Origin: Mucilaginibacter glaciei
Lineage (GTDB): Bacteria > Bacteroidota > Bacteroidia > Sphingobacteriales > Sphingobacteriaceae
DNA: 64,000 nucleotides
Assembly (NCBI RefSeq): GCF_014773245.1
Contig: NZ_JACWMX010000010.1
Location: forward strand, 1 to 64,000
Reading direction: 5' to 3'
In this document: positions 17,369 through 25,104 of the stretch, in pieces
Numbering within the stretch: position 1 is the stretch's first letter
Layout of the letters: each line of letters starts with the position of its first letter
Notes under the pieces: model-generated
Seen by the model: only the letters and a program-made list of their open reading frames with translations
What the model was told of the DNA's origin: nothing
Databases searched by the model: none
Made by a program: the position numbers and the translations under genes

Positions 17369-17458
17369 TTATTTTTTCTTATGTCTGTTTTTTCTTAAAC
17401 GCTTTTTGCGTTTATGGGTAGCCATTTTATGTCTCTTACGTTTTTTACCGCTTGGCAT
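17369..17458 (-). CDS. 29-residue COX24/AURKAIP1-domain ribosomal protein (bS22/mS38-like)
   Basis: A very short gene read from the - strand: ATG at 17458-17456, stop TAA at 17371-17369. The product is 29 aa with 18 Lys/Arg and 4 His, beginning MPSGKKRKRHKMATHKRKK. This matches the COX24 C-terminal domain (DUF1713) proteins of Bacteroidota, related to mitochondrial mS38 and bS22, small basic proteins buried in the small ribosomal subunit. It lies 24 nt downstream of the TPR protein gene and is followed by a strong terminator. The basic composition, initiator context and conserved neighbourhood make it convincing although it is only 90 bases. Confidence 0.85.
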   Translation of the reverse strand: MPSGKKRKRHKMATHKRKKRLRKNRHKKK

Positions 17459-17482
17459 GATAATAATGTTTAAATGTTAAAT

Positions 17483-18328
17483 TTATTTTTTTAATTCCTT
17501 TATATACTCGTCAATACGCTGGCCCGCAACCGGGTCGCCCATTAATTCTTTGCATTTTTCATAAGCTGCAATCGCTTCTTTCTTTTGCCCCAGCTGTTTG
17601 TAAGCTTCGGCTAGGTAAAAATAAGGTTCAACCTCTTCCTTTACCTCAGTCATTCTTTTAAAACGGATAGCAGCCTTATCAAACTGGCCCGATTTCATGG
17701 CGAACATACCTAAATTCAGGTTAGCCGCATGGTTATCAGGTTCTTGTTTAACAACTTCTAACAACAAGCCAATACCTTTCATTGGCGCACCGCCACCGTT
17801 AACAATGGCAACACCCAAACCTGTTTTAGCCTCCAGGTCTGCAGGTTTTAATTTAATGGCACTTTCAAAAGCCTCCACCGCGTTAGCGCTAAAGGTCATT
17901 TGCGCAGCCGTATCCTGCGATGCTTTGTAAGCCTCGTTAAACCGGTTGCCTGCGTTTACCCAATCGGCAAAATCGTTGCTTTTTTGGGCAATTGCCTGAT
18001 AATTGAAGGCCGCCGGTGCCGGTTGTGTAGCAGCATCCCAGATGGCGGCCAATGCCCTTTGTAATGCGGGTTTAGCCTCACCAGATGCGCTTTTGATCTG
18101 CGCTTCTAACGAATTTACCTGCTGCAACTGGGCAGCATCCAAATTTGGTTTTGCTATAGCTGATACCGAAGCTTCGGTTACGCTAACTGCCGGTTTCCCT
18201 GCTGCAACCATAGTTGCCCCGGGGGTACCCGTTTCCTTTGATTTTGTTAACCCTTTTACGGGCAACGAATACAAATAGCCCATAATGGCAATAACTGCCA
18301 CGCCAACAACTATTTGTTTTTTATTCAT
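17483..18328 (-). CDS. membrane-anchored tetratricopeptide repeat protein
   Basis: A 281-aa protein with an N-terminal hydrophobic segment (about 5-24, signal anchor), an Ala/Gln/Val-rich linker (about 30-110) and TPR units between about 125 and 275, such as AVEAFESAIKLKPADLEAKT and HAANLNLGMFAMKSGQFDKA. It starts 2 nt after the HU stop, so the two are co-transcribed. The HU-TPR-small ribosomal protein-RNase G order recurs in Bacteroidota as far as I recall. Partner proteins are unknown. Confidence 0.8.
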   Translation of the reverse strand: MNKKQIVVGVAVIAIMGYLYSLPVKGLTKSKETGTPGATMVAAGKPAVSVTEASVSAIAKPNLDAAQLQQVNSLEAQIKSASGEAKPALQRALAAIWDAATQPAPAAFNYQAIAQKSNDFADWVNAGNRFNEAYKASQDTAAQMTFSANAVEAFESAIKLKPADLEAKTGLGVAIVNGGGAPMKGIGLLLEVVKQEPDNHAANLNLGMFAMKSGQFDKAAIRFKRMTEVKEEVEPYFYLAEAYKQLGQKKEAIAAYEKCKELMGDPVAGQRIDEYIKELKK

Positions 18329-18330
18329 GA

Positions 18331-18633
18331 TTATTTAGTTGCTTTTGCGGTTTTATTACCTGAGCGCACTTTTTCAACAAAAGTTTTGGCCGGTTTAAAA
18401 CTTGGTACAAAATGCTCAGGGATAATGATGGCGGTATTCTTTGAAATGTTACGGGCAGTTTTTTTAGCTCTCTTTTTTACTACAAAGCTACCGAACCCTC
18501 TAACATACACGTTTTCGCCACCAACCATTGATGTTTTTACCACCTTGAAAAACGCCTCAACAGTTTCCTGCACATCAACTTTTTCTATTCCTGTTTTAGA
18601 TGAGATTTCAGCTATAATTTCTGCCTTGGTCAT
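18331..18633 (-). CDS. HU/IHF-family DNA-binding protein
   Basis: A 100-aa histone-like protein: dimerisation helices (about 1-38), the GGENVYVRGFGSF strand-turn segment near 48-60 and the DNA-gripping beta arm with KTARNISKNTAIIIPEH. The tail is Lys/Ala-rich (VRSGNKTAKATK). It compacts and bends DNA as a dimer. It is first in the leftward operon and shares a promoter region with divergent mutY. Confidence 0.92.
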   Translation of the reverse strand: MTKAEIIAEISSKTGIEKVDVQETVEAFFKVVKTSMVGGENVYVRGFGSFVVKKRAKKTARNISKNTAIIIPEHFVPSFKPAKTFVEKVRSGNKTAKATK

Positions 18634-18684
18634 ATCCTGTTTTCTTTTATTTAAATGTATAAATACTTAACTGTTTTGGGGTTG

Positions 18685-18692
18685 CAAAAGTA
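18685..18692 (-). promoter_or_regulatory. -7 promoter box of the HU operon
   Basis: TACTTTTG on the - strand matches TAnnTTTG about 52 nt upstream of the HU start. The -33 region is weak (TTT instead of TTG at the right distance). Confidence 0.45.
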
Positions 18693-18793
18693 TCGCTTTA
18701 AAATTAAAGATTAAAATAAATAGCAGATTTTTTTTCGGACGGTGGGTAAAGGGCATTTTTCGGTATAGATTATGATACGGCAATGATATGATG

Positions 18794-18801
18794 TTACTTT
18801 G
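18794..18801 (+). promoter_or_regulatory. -7-like box just upstream of mutY
   Basis: TTACTTTG (7 of 8 to TAnnTTTG) ends 6 nt before the ATG at 18808, so the transcript would be almost leaderless. This also argues against the TTG at 18799 as the start. Confidence 0.4.
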
Positions 18802-18807
18802 CAAAGC

Positions 18808-19851
18808 ATGAATCTATCAGGGGAATTAGTTGCGTGGTATAACGATAATAAACGCGACCTGCCATGGCGGCACACTACCGATGCCTATATTATATGGTTA
18901 TCAGAAATTATACTGCAACAAACCCGGGTAGAGCAGGGACTGCCTTACTTTAACCGCTTTACAGAGCGCTACCCAACAGTTGCCGATTTTGCAGCCGCCA
19001 CGGAGGATGATATTTTAAGGTTATGGCAGGGTTTGGGTTATTATTCGCGTGGCCGTAATATGTTAAAGACGGCAATTCAGGTACAGCAGGAATTTAGCGG
19101 CACTTTCCCTACCAGTTATTTGCAACTTTTAAAGCTGAAGGGGGTGGGGGAATATACGGCTGCCGCCATATCGTCTTTTGCAGCAAATGAGGCCCGCGCT
19201 GTGGTTGACGGGAATGTTTACCGTGTATTGGCGCGCATTTTTTGTGTAGATGAACCTATAAATTCCCCCAAAGGCAAAAAGCTTTTTCAAGGCATTGCAG
19301 ACGATGTTTTAGATAAGGGAAACCCTGCAATGCATAACCAGGCCATAATGGAGTTTGGGGCGATGCTTTGCAAACCTAAAAACCCGGCATGCGGCATTTG
19401 CCCCGTACGCATTAGCTGCGTTGCTTTTAAAACGAATGCCACAACATATTTACCGGTAAAACTTAATAAAGTTAAAATACGTAATAGATTTTTTAACTAT
19501 ATGTTAATAACCGACGGTAAAAAAATACTGATGAACAAGCGGGACGAAAAAGATATCTGGGCAAATATGTATGACCTGCCATTGATTGAAACCGAAGATC
19601 TGATAGCACCTGAAGCTTTAATCAGATTGCCCCAAATGAAAGTTTTTGGCAGCGATATAATTATTCAAGACAGATCAGCCGTGATTAAGCACATATTAAC
19701 GCATCAGCATTTATATATTCAATTCCTGGTGTTGACAAATTTCCCCGTAAATTTACAGGATAGCTGGGTTTTAAAAGATGTTGCAGATTTGGAAAATTTA
19801 GCTATGCCGCAACGTGTTTTTATATTTATAAAAAAGTTTTTTAATTTCTAA
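18808..19851 (+). CDS. mutY: A/G-specific adenine glycosylase MutY
   Basis: A 347-aa base-excision repair enzyme that removes adenine opposite 8-oxoguanine. Catalytic Glu33 lies in SEIILQQTRV and Asp134 in AVVDGNV after the helix-hairpin-helix LKGVGEYTA. The [4Fe-4S] ligands are Cys188, 195, 198 and 204 (C-x6-C-x2-C-x5-C). The C-terminal ~120 residues form the NUDIX-like 8-oxoG-recognition domain. ATG at 18808 is preferred over the in-frame TTG nine bases upstream, which lies inside the promoter. The gene is followed by ssb in the same direction. Confidence 0.95.
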   Translation: MNLSGELVAWYNDNKRDLPWRHTTDAYIIWLSEIILQQTRVEQGLPYFNRFTERYPTVADFAAATEDDILRLWQGLGYYSRGRNMLKTAIQVQQEFSGTFPTSYLQLLKLKGVGEYTAAAISSFAANEARAVVDGNVYRVLARIFCVDEPINSPKGKKLFQGIADDVLDKGNPAMHNQAIMEFGAMLCKPKNPACGICPVRISCVAFKTNATTYLPVKLNKVKIRNRFFNYMLITDGKKILMNKRDEKDIWANMYDLPLIETEDLIAPEALIRLPQMKVFGSDIIIQDRSAVIKHILTHQHLYIQFLVLTNFPVNLQDSWVLKDVADLENLAMPQRVFIFIKKFFNF

Positions 19852-19874
19852 ATAATTCTCCGTTAATTTATGGC

Positions 19875-20285
19875 ATGTCTGGAATTAACAAAGTAATACT
19901 GGTTGGGCATCTTGGAAAAGACCCTGAAGTTAGGCATTTAGAAGGCGGTGTAGCCGTAGCAAGTTTCCCATTAGCAACATCAGAAACTTTTAATAAAGAT
20001 GGCCGTAAAGTTGAACAAACAGAATGGCACAATATAGTAATGTGGCGCGGTTTGGCAGACGTAGCATCAAAGTTTTTACAAAAAGGCAAACTGGTTTACA
20101 TTGAAGGTAAATTGCGCACCCGCTCGTTTGAAGATAAAGAAGGAATAAAAAAATATACCACAGAGGTTGTTGCCGAGAACTTTACGATGCTGGGCCGCAA
20201 AACAGATTTTGAAAATGATAATGGCTCCAGACAAGTGGTCAAATCAACCGATTTAGATGGAGATTCAGGCGATATGGTATTTTAG
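19875..20285 (+). CDS. ssb: single-stranded DNA-binding protein
   Basis: A 136-aa SSB: an OB fold (about 1-108) with NKVILVGHLGKDPEVR, TEWHNIVMW and KGKLVYIEGKLRTRS is followed by a short acidic tail ending GDSGDMVF. It binds single-stranded DNA and recruits repair and replication proteins. The tail keeps acidic residues and the final Phe but lacks the usual DDDIPF/DDLPF ending, so protein recruitment could be weaker, or this is a second SSB copy. It lies 23 nt after mutY, probably in one operon, and ends with a strong terminator. Confidence 0.92.
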   Translation: MSGINKVILVGHLGKDPEVRHLEGGVAVASFPLATSETFNKDGRKVEQTEWHNIVMWRGLADVASKFLQKGKLVYIEGKLRTRSFEDKEGIKKYTTEVVAENFTMLGRKTDFENDNGSRQVVKSTDLDGDSGDMVF

Positions 20286-20310
20286 GAATACAGTAAGCTG
20301 AAATATTAAT

Positions 20311-20350
20311 AAAGCCCTCCTGATTTTCATCAGGAGGGCTTTTTGTTTTT
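20311..20350 (+). terminator. strong rho-independent terminator after ssb
   Basis: A 13-bp perfect stem (20311-20323 / 20330-20342) with a 6-nt loop followed by a T-run. The A-run on the left lets it serve the convergent S9 peptidase gene as well. Confidence 0.9.
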
Positions 20351-20352
20351 AC

Positions 20353-22578
20353 TTATCGTGCACCCGGCGCGCAGTGTTCCTTTAAATAATTGGTATATAA
20401 AGTGCTCAGGTGTTGAAATGTGCCCGGCCCTTCAGATATACTGTGTGTACGGTTAGGGTAACTCATTAACTGAAACTGCCTGTTATATTTTATAAGCTCG
20501 TTGATTAGCAGTTCGGCATTTTGGTAATGTACATTATCATCGCCGGTACCATGTATATACAGGAGGTTGCCCCGCAAATTTTTAGCGTAAGTTATAGGCG
20601 ATCCCTTCAGGAAAACAGCACGGCTCGCTTCATCAATAGGTACGCCAGTATACCGTTCCTGGTAAATATTATCGTAAGACAGTTGGTTACCCACTGCTGC
20701 TATCGCGATGCCCGTTTTAAAGATCTCGGGGTATTGGAACATCAGGTTTAAGGTTGATGAACCTCCCCCGCTCCAGCCCCAAACTGCCACACGTGTTGTA
20801 TCCAGGTAGGTACGCTCCTTTAGCAATTGCTTGGTGCCCATGGCCAGGTCACGGATGTTGAGTGTGCCGATGCCTTTGTAGATAGATTTGCGCCATTCCC
20901 GTCCCTTGGGTACTGGCGTGCCGCGGTTATCTATCGACAGGTAGATATAGCCATCCTGCGCCATGTTGCCCGCATACAGGAAGTTGTTACTTGCCCCGTT
21001 CTCATCCTTTACATTTTGCCCCCAGGGTTCGCCGTACACGTAAAGCACAACCGGGTATTTTTTGGTTGGGTCAAAATTATCAGGCTTTACCATCCAGCCA
21101 TCCATTACCACATTATCTTCGGTTTTTACCTTTAAAAATTCAATGTTTGATTTGGCCTTTATCTCTGCCGACCCCGATACGGCCTTTGCCACCTGCTCGG
21201 CACCACTAAAGGTTTTATGTTCGGGTAACGACACCACTTCGCTGGTGCGTGCGGTATAATAATTAGAGAAGTTATGGGTAGCGGCCTTTCCGTTTGGCGA
21301 TACATCATATTCATGCGTGCCCGGTTCGGTTGCCGGTGTCAGGCGTTCTGCTTTGCCGCTGCCATCTAATTTAGTACGATAAAGATATTTCTGCGTCGCG
21401 TTATCCGGTGAAGCGGAAAAGTAAACGTAACCCGATGTTTCATCAACAGCGTTTATCTGCATTACATCGTAATTGCCTTTGGTTATCAGTGTTTCCTTTT
21501 TACCATCACGGCTAACACGGTACAAGTGCCGCCATCCGTCTTTTTCACTTGCCCACAAAAACTCGGCTCCCTTTTTAAACCAATCCCAGCCACCGTAGTA
21601 ATAATGCTCTTCCCATTCGGGTAAAATATCTATCCAGGCATTATCCTTTTCATGGTAAACAGATCTGGATCTCCCTGTAGCTATGTTGCATATCATTACG
21701 TCGGTTTCATTCTGGGCGCGGTTCAGGTGCTCAATAATTAATTCAGTGTTGTTAGCGGCCCACTCCATTCTTGGCACGTATGATTGCAGCACTGGGTCCG
21801 TCGGTATGTCCATCCATTTGGTTGTACCACCGGTTGTACTAACCACTCCAATTTTAAACGGAGAGGGCGGCTCGCCAGCCACCGGGTACTCGACCGGTTT
21901 TACGTAGGGGTAAATAGAATCGGTTGTGTTCAGCATCAGGTAGTTTTTGGTCTTACTGGCATCTATCTGCCAGTAGGCTATCTGTTTGCTGTCCGGGCTC
22001 CAGCGAAACCCGTCGCGACAGAAAAACTCTTCCTCATAAACCCAGTCGAACGTGCCGTTTATGAGCTTATCGGTACCATCGGTAGTCAATTGTTTGATGC
22101 TGTTTCCGGCCAATGTTTCGGTGTAAATATTATGACCACATACATAAGCCACCTTGCTGCCATCGGGCGAAAATTTCGCAAACATTAGTGATGATGCCGG
22201 TAAGTTTGCCCCTAGCTTTTTAAGGCTTTTTGCGGTCAGGTCATACACCCAGTAATCGCCGCGGGTATTGTAGCGCCATACTTTTTTTGAGTTAGTGTAG
22301 ATCAAAACCTTCTGCCCGTCTTCGGAAAGATAAAAGTTACGGGGAATAATGGCACTTTTACCCTCGGGGGTTAGCTGCGCTTTGCTTAACAGGATCGTTT
22401 TTTTTGCGGCATCGCGTGCATCAAGCACAACAATTTCGCCGCTTTGAACTTTATAGTACTGGTAACCATCTTTTGCCCAATGGGTAGATGGTATCTGGGC
22501 TTTTAAGGTGTTTTGCGCCAGCATAAAAATGCCAAGGGCGATGGTAAATAAACCAAACCGATAATGTTTATTATTCAT
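20353..22578 (-). CDS. S9-family dipeptidyl peptidase IV-like protease
   Basis: A 741-aa exported serine peptidase: signal/anchor segment (about 7-28), DPP-IV beta-propeller (about 60-480) and alpha/beta-hydrolase domain with the nucleophile in GWSGGG (Ser about 603), Asp in GTGDD (about 680) and His in NRTHS (about 712). The Glu pair WVYEEEF near residue 180 fits the substrate N-terminus-binding motif of true DPP-IV enzymes, which remove X-Pro or X-Ala dipeptides. ATG at 22578 is chosen; an upstream TTG at 22587 is possible. It stands alone between convergent ssb and the divergent serine hydrolase. Confidence 0.9.
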   Translation of the reverse strand: MNNKHYRFGLFTIALGIFMLAQNTLKAQIPSTHWAKDGYQYYKVQSGEIVVLDARDAAKKTILLSKAQLTPEGKSAIIPRNFYLSEDGQKVLIYTNSKKVWRYNTRGDYWVYDLTAKSLKKLGANLPASSLMFAKFSPDGSKVAYVCGHNIYTETLAGNSIKQLTTDGTDKLINGTFDWVYEEEFFCRDGFRWSPDSKQIAYWQIDASKTKNYLMLNTTDSIYPYVKPVEYPVAGEPPSPFKIGVVSTTGGTTKWMDIPTDPVLQSYVPRMEWAANNTELIIEHLNRAQNETDVMICNIATGRSRSVYHEKDNAWIDILPEWEEHYYYGGWDWFKKGAEFLWASEKDGWRHLYRVSRDGKKETLITKGNYDVMQINAVDETSGYVYFSASPDNATQKYLYRTKLDGSGKAERLTPATEPGTHEYDVSPNGKAATHNFSNYYTARTSEVVSLPEHKTFSGAEQVAKAVSGSAEIKAKSNIEFLKVKTEDNVVMDGWMVKPDNFDPTKKYPVVLYVYGEPWGQNVKDENGASNNFLYAGNMAQDGYIYLSIDNRGTPVPKGREWRKSIYKGIGTLNIRDLAMGTKQLLKERTYLDTTRVAVWGWSGGGSSTLNLMFQYPEIFKTGIAIAAVGNQLSYDNIYQERYTGVPIDEASRAVFLKGSPITYAKNLRGNLLYIHGTGDDNVHYQNAELLINELIKYNRQFQLMSYPNRTHSISEGPGTFQHLSTLYTNYLKEHCAPGAR

Positions 22579-22682
22579 TGAATTCAAATTTTAATATTGG
22601 GGCTGTTTTTAATTAATAAATAATGTGATGCTAAATTTTGCGTTAAATTAGCATTTTAATGCTCTCGGATACAATTACACCT

Positions 22683-24212
22683 ATGAAAAAAGTATACCTG
22701 TTTATTTTTAGTCTTTTAGCCCTTACAGCCGCTCATGCACAAACTATCGACAGGAGTAAGTTTATTAAAGACAGCCTCGATATGTACATCAATCGCGCTA
22801 TAACAAATTGGCGTATCCCGGGTGCGGCCGTTTGTATTGTTAAAGATGGCAAAATTGTACTGATGAAGGGGTACGGTACAAAAGAGCTGGGTATTATGAG
22901 CAAAGTTGACGAGAACACGCTGTTTATGATCGGCAGCAATACCAAGGCCTTTACAGCAACGGCGCTGGCTATGTTACAGGCCGAAAAAAAGATCTCATTG
23001 GATGAAAAAGTCACCAAATACATCCCCGAATTTAAGCTGGATAATAAACTGGCCGGCGAGCAGGCGATAGTAAAGGACCTGCTAAGCCACCGCCTGGGTT
23101 TCCGCACCTTTGAGGGCGACTTTACCTTTTACAATACCAACCTTGCCCGCCATGATGTGATTGCTAAGCTGGGGCAAATGAAAGCGATTTATCCGTTCCG
23201 TACTACATGGGGTTACACCAATTCGGCATTTTTAACAGCGGGCGAGATTATCCCGCGGGTTACCGGTAAGCCCTGGGAAATTTATTTGAAAGAGAACCTT
23301 TTTGCCCCCCTTGGCATGAATAATACGCTTGCCTTAAGCGCCGATATGCCAAAAGCATTAAACAGAACGGTAGCGCATACACTGGTAGACGGGCGACTGA
23401 CGGCCATCCCCTATGCTAACCTGGATGGGCTGGCCCCGGCCGGGTCTATCAGTTCATCGATAAGTGATATGAGTAAATGGGTTATGGCTTTACTGAATGA
23501 TGGTAAAGTTGGTAACCGCCAGGTAATCCCGCTGGCAGCTATAAACGCTACCCGCCAGGCGCAGGATATTGTAGGCAACGTACAACACCTAAACGGCGAA
23601 ACTAATTACCAGCTTTACGGGTTAGGCTGGTTTATACAAGATTATGCAGGCCACCGGCTGATAATGCATGATGGAGGCGTGAATGGTTACGTTTCGTCGG
23701 TTACGCTGGTGCCTAAAGATAACCTGGGCATAGTGATACTCACCAATACCGATCAAAACAGCCTTTATGACGCCCTCCGCTGGGAAATTATGGACGCGTA
23801 TTTTAAAATGAAATACATGAATTACAGCGATGCTTACCTGAATATTAATAAGAATCAGGTAAACAGTCAGCTTGCAGCGGATCAGAAAAAGCGCGATACC
23901 ATTGCCACCCTCCCCAAACCAATGCTTTCATTGGCTAAGTACCAGGGTAAATACGTGAACGATTTTTATGGCAGCCTAACCATAACCGAAGGGGAAAATA
24001 ACCAGCTGGAGATCCGTTTTGAGCACCACCCCAAAATGTTTGCCCGCTTGCAGGCATTAGGCGGCAACCGGTTCTACGCCACATTCTCCGATCCTACCTA
24101 TGGCAAAGGAGTGTTCCCGTTTTTTGTACAGAATGGCAATGTTACCGGGTTAAGGGTTAAGGTGGCCAATTTTGTAGAGATGGACCCGTACGATTTTAAG
24201 AAGGTACAGTAA
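22683..24212 (+). CDS. secreted class C beta-lactamase-like serine hydrolase
   Basis: A 509-aa protein: signal peptide about 1-20 (AHAQ), then a beta-lactamase/penicillin-binding fold with the catalytic SNTK at 85-88, YTN at 178-180 and HDGG in place of KTG near 325. The C-terminal ~100 residues look like the DUF3471 lipocalin-like domain common in such proteins. HDG suggests an esterase or D-amino peptidase rather than an antibiotic-degrading lactamase. ATG at 22683 is preferred because it opens a good signal peptide; an in-frame ATG at 22659 adds eight residues. Confidence 0.85.
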   Translation: MKKVYLFIFSLLALTAAHAQTIDRSKFIKDSLDMYINRAITNWRIPGAAVCIVKDGKIVLMKGYGTKELGIMSKVDENTLFMIGSNTKAFTATALAMLQAEKKISLDEKVTKYIPEFKLDNKLAGEQAIVKDLLSHRLGFRTFEGDFTFYNTNLARHDVIAKLGQMKAIYPFRTTWGYTNSAFLTAGEIIPRVTGKPWEIYLKENLFAPLGMNNTLALSADMPKALNRTVAHTLVDGRLTAIPYANLDGLAPAGSISSSISDMSKWVMALLNDGKVGNRQVIPLAAINATRQAQDIVGNVQHLNGETNYQLYGLGWFIQDYAGHRLIMHDGGVNGYVSSVTLVPKDNLGIVILTNTDQNSLYDALRWEIMDAYFKMKYMNYSDAYLNINKNQVNSQLAADQKKRDTIATLPKPMLSLAKYQGKYVNDFYGSLTITEGENNQLEIRFEHHPKMFARLQALGGNRFYATFSDPTYGKGVFPFFVQNGNVTGLRVKVANFVEMDPYDFKKVQ

Positions 24213-24246
24213 CTGCAAAAAAGATTTGTTGATCTAATGAGGATAA

Positions 24247-24349
24247 ATGTTCATGGTGTTCACGTGAACACCTTGAACGCCGTGAACGAACCATGAACAT
24301 CTGATAATCAATTAGTTGATTTTTACCACACTGACACGTTATTGTCAGT
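24247..24349. repeat. dispersed GTTCAY-repeat element, copy B (inverted relative to copy A)
   Basis: The 255-nt gap between convergent genes holds, read from the right, ACTGACA/TGTCAGT hairpin arms (24330-24336 and 24343-24349), a spacer with CTGATAATCA, four TGAAC units with 9, 9 and 11-nt spacing (24264-24298), and the 18-bp perfect palindrome GGTGTTCACGTGAACACC (24255-24272). Outer 10-nt arms ATGTTCATGG (24247-24256) and CCATGAACAT (24291-24300) are also inverted. The architecture matches copy A at 12.8 kb in opposite orientation. Confidence 0.6.
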
Positions 24350-24467
24350 ACAGGCTTTTAAAGATTGAATATCTCTTGTATTTCAATTCCGTCAAGCTGA
24401 AAGCTTAACCTATTTTAGGTCGAAGTTTAATACTTCGACCAGTGATAGAGCTTATCTATTTTGCTCG

Positions 24468-25100
24468 CTAATCATTAGACCCCGAAGTAAAACCTACAAC
24501 TTTGACAGGGTTTAAAACTATCGATTCAAGCTCTCTTATTTTATCTTTATACTCCAATTCGTCAATTACATTATTATCATAAAGCCAGGATAATTCGTTA
24601 CACTGTTGCTCGTAGCCTATACTTTTCCTTATAGTACCATAACGATTAATTAAATAATCTTTCCTTTTTGACTTGATAATAGAGATAAATTTTTCTAACT
24701 TTTCTTTTGATGGGTTATTATTTAAAAACTCAATAGCATTTTGGTTATTCGACTTTACCAGATAAATCGAGTTTTTAAAGGTAAATGCATACATAATTCC
24801 GCAAACAACACCAAAGGAACCATACAATACTTCTGCCCCCTTTTCTACATCACCGCCGGACAATCGGACAATTAATAATATAGCAGCCAGAAGGATTAAT
24901 ATTGAGGATGATATGAGCCATCCATTCTTTCCATCTTTGGTTGTTATAATCTTTGAGCCCACCTCTTCATAATTAAGTTCATATTCGTGTTGCTTAAACA
25001 GCGTTTTAGATCTTACACGGAAACCATCCTTAGTTAGCCTAAATTTTCTTGAGTAAAATAGCCGTTGTTGATTAAACTCAGTTTCTATACTTGTATCCAT
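24468..25100 (-). CDS. uncharacterised membrane protein with PH-like N-terminus
   Basis: A 210-aa protein I do not recognise. Residues 14-60 look like a short beta-rich, PH-like region; two membrane helices follow at about 61-83 and 92-108; the rest is a charged helical cytoplasmic tail ending in a short SHOCT-like pattern (LYDNNVIDELEYKDKIREL). It starts 4 nt after the M20 peptidase stop, so it is co-transcribed with it. The gene is more AT-rich than its neighbours by eye, which may mean recent acquisition. No function is proposed. Confidence 0.6.
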   Translation of the reverse strand: MDTSIETEFNQQRLFYSRKFRLTKDGFRVRSKTLFKQHEYELNYEEVGSKIITTKDGKNGWLISSSILILLAAILLIVRLSGGDVEKGAEVLYGSFGVVCGIMYAFTFKNSIYLVKSNNQNAIEFLNNNPSKEKLEKFISIIKSKRKDYLINRYGTIRKSIGYEQQCNELSWLYDNNVIDELEYKDKIRELESIVLNPVKVVGFTSGSND

Positions 25101-25104
25101 CCCT

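Noticed and set aside
17262..17480. 72-codon + strand frame upstream of the TPR gene
   Set aside because: It is antisense to the convincing 29-codon ribosomal protein gene and crosses two hairpins.
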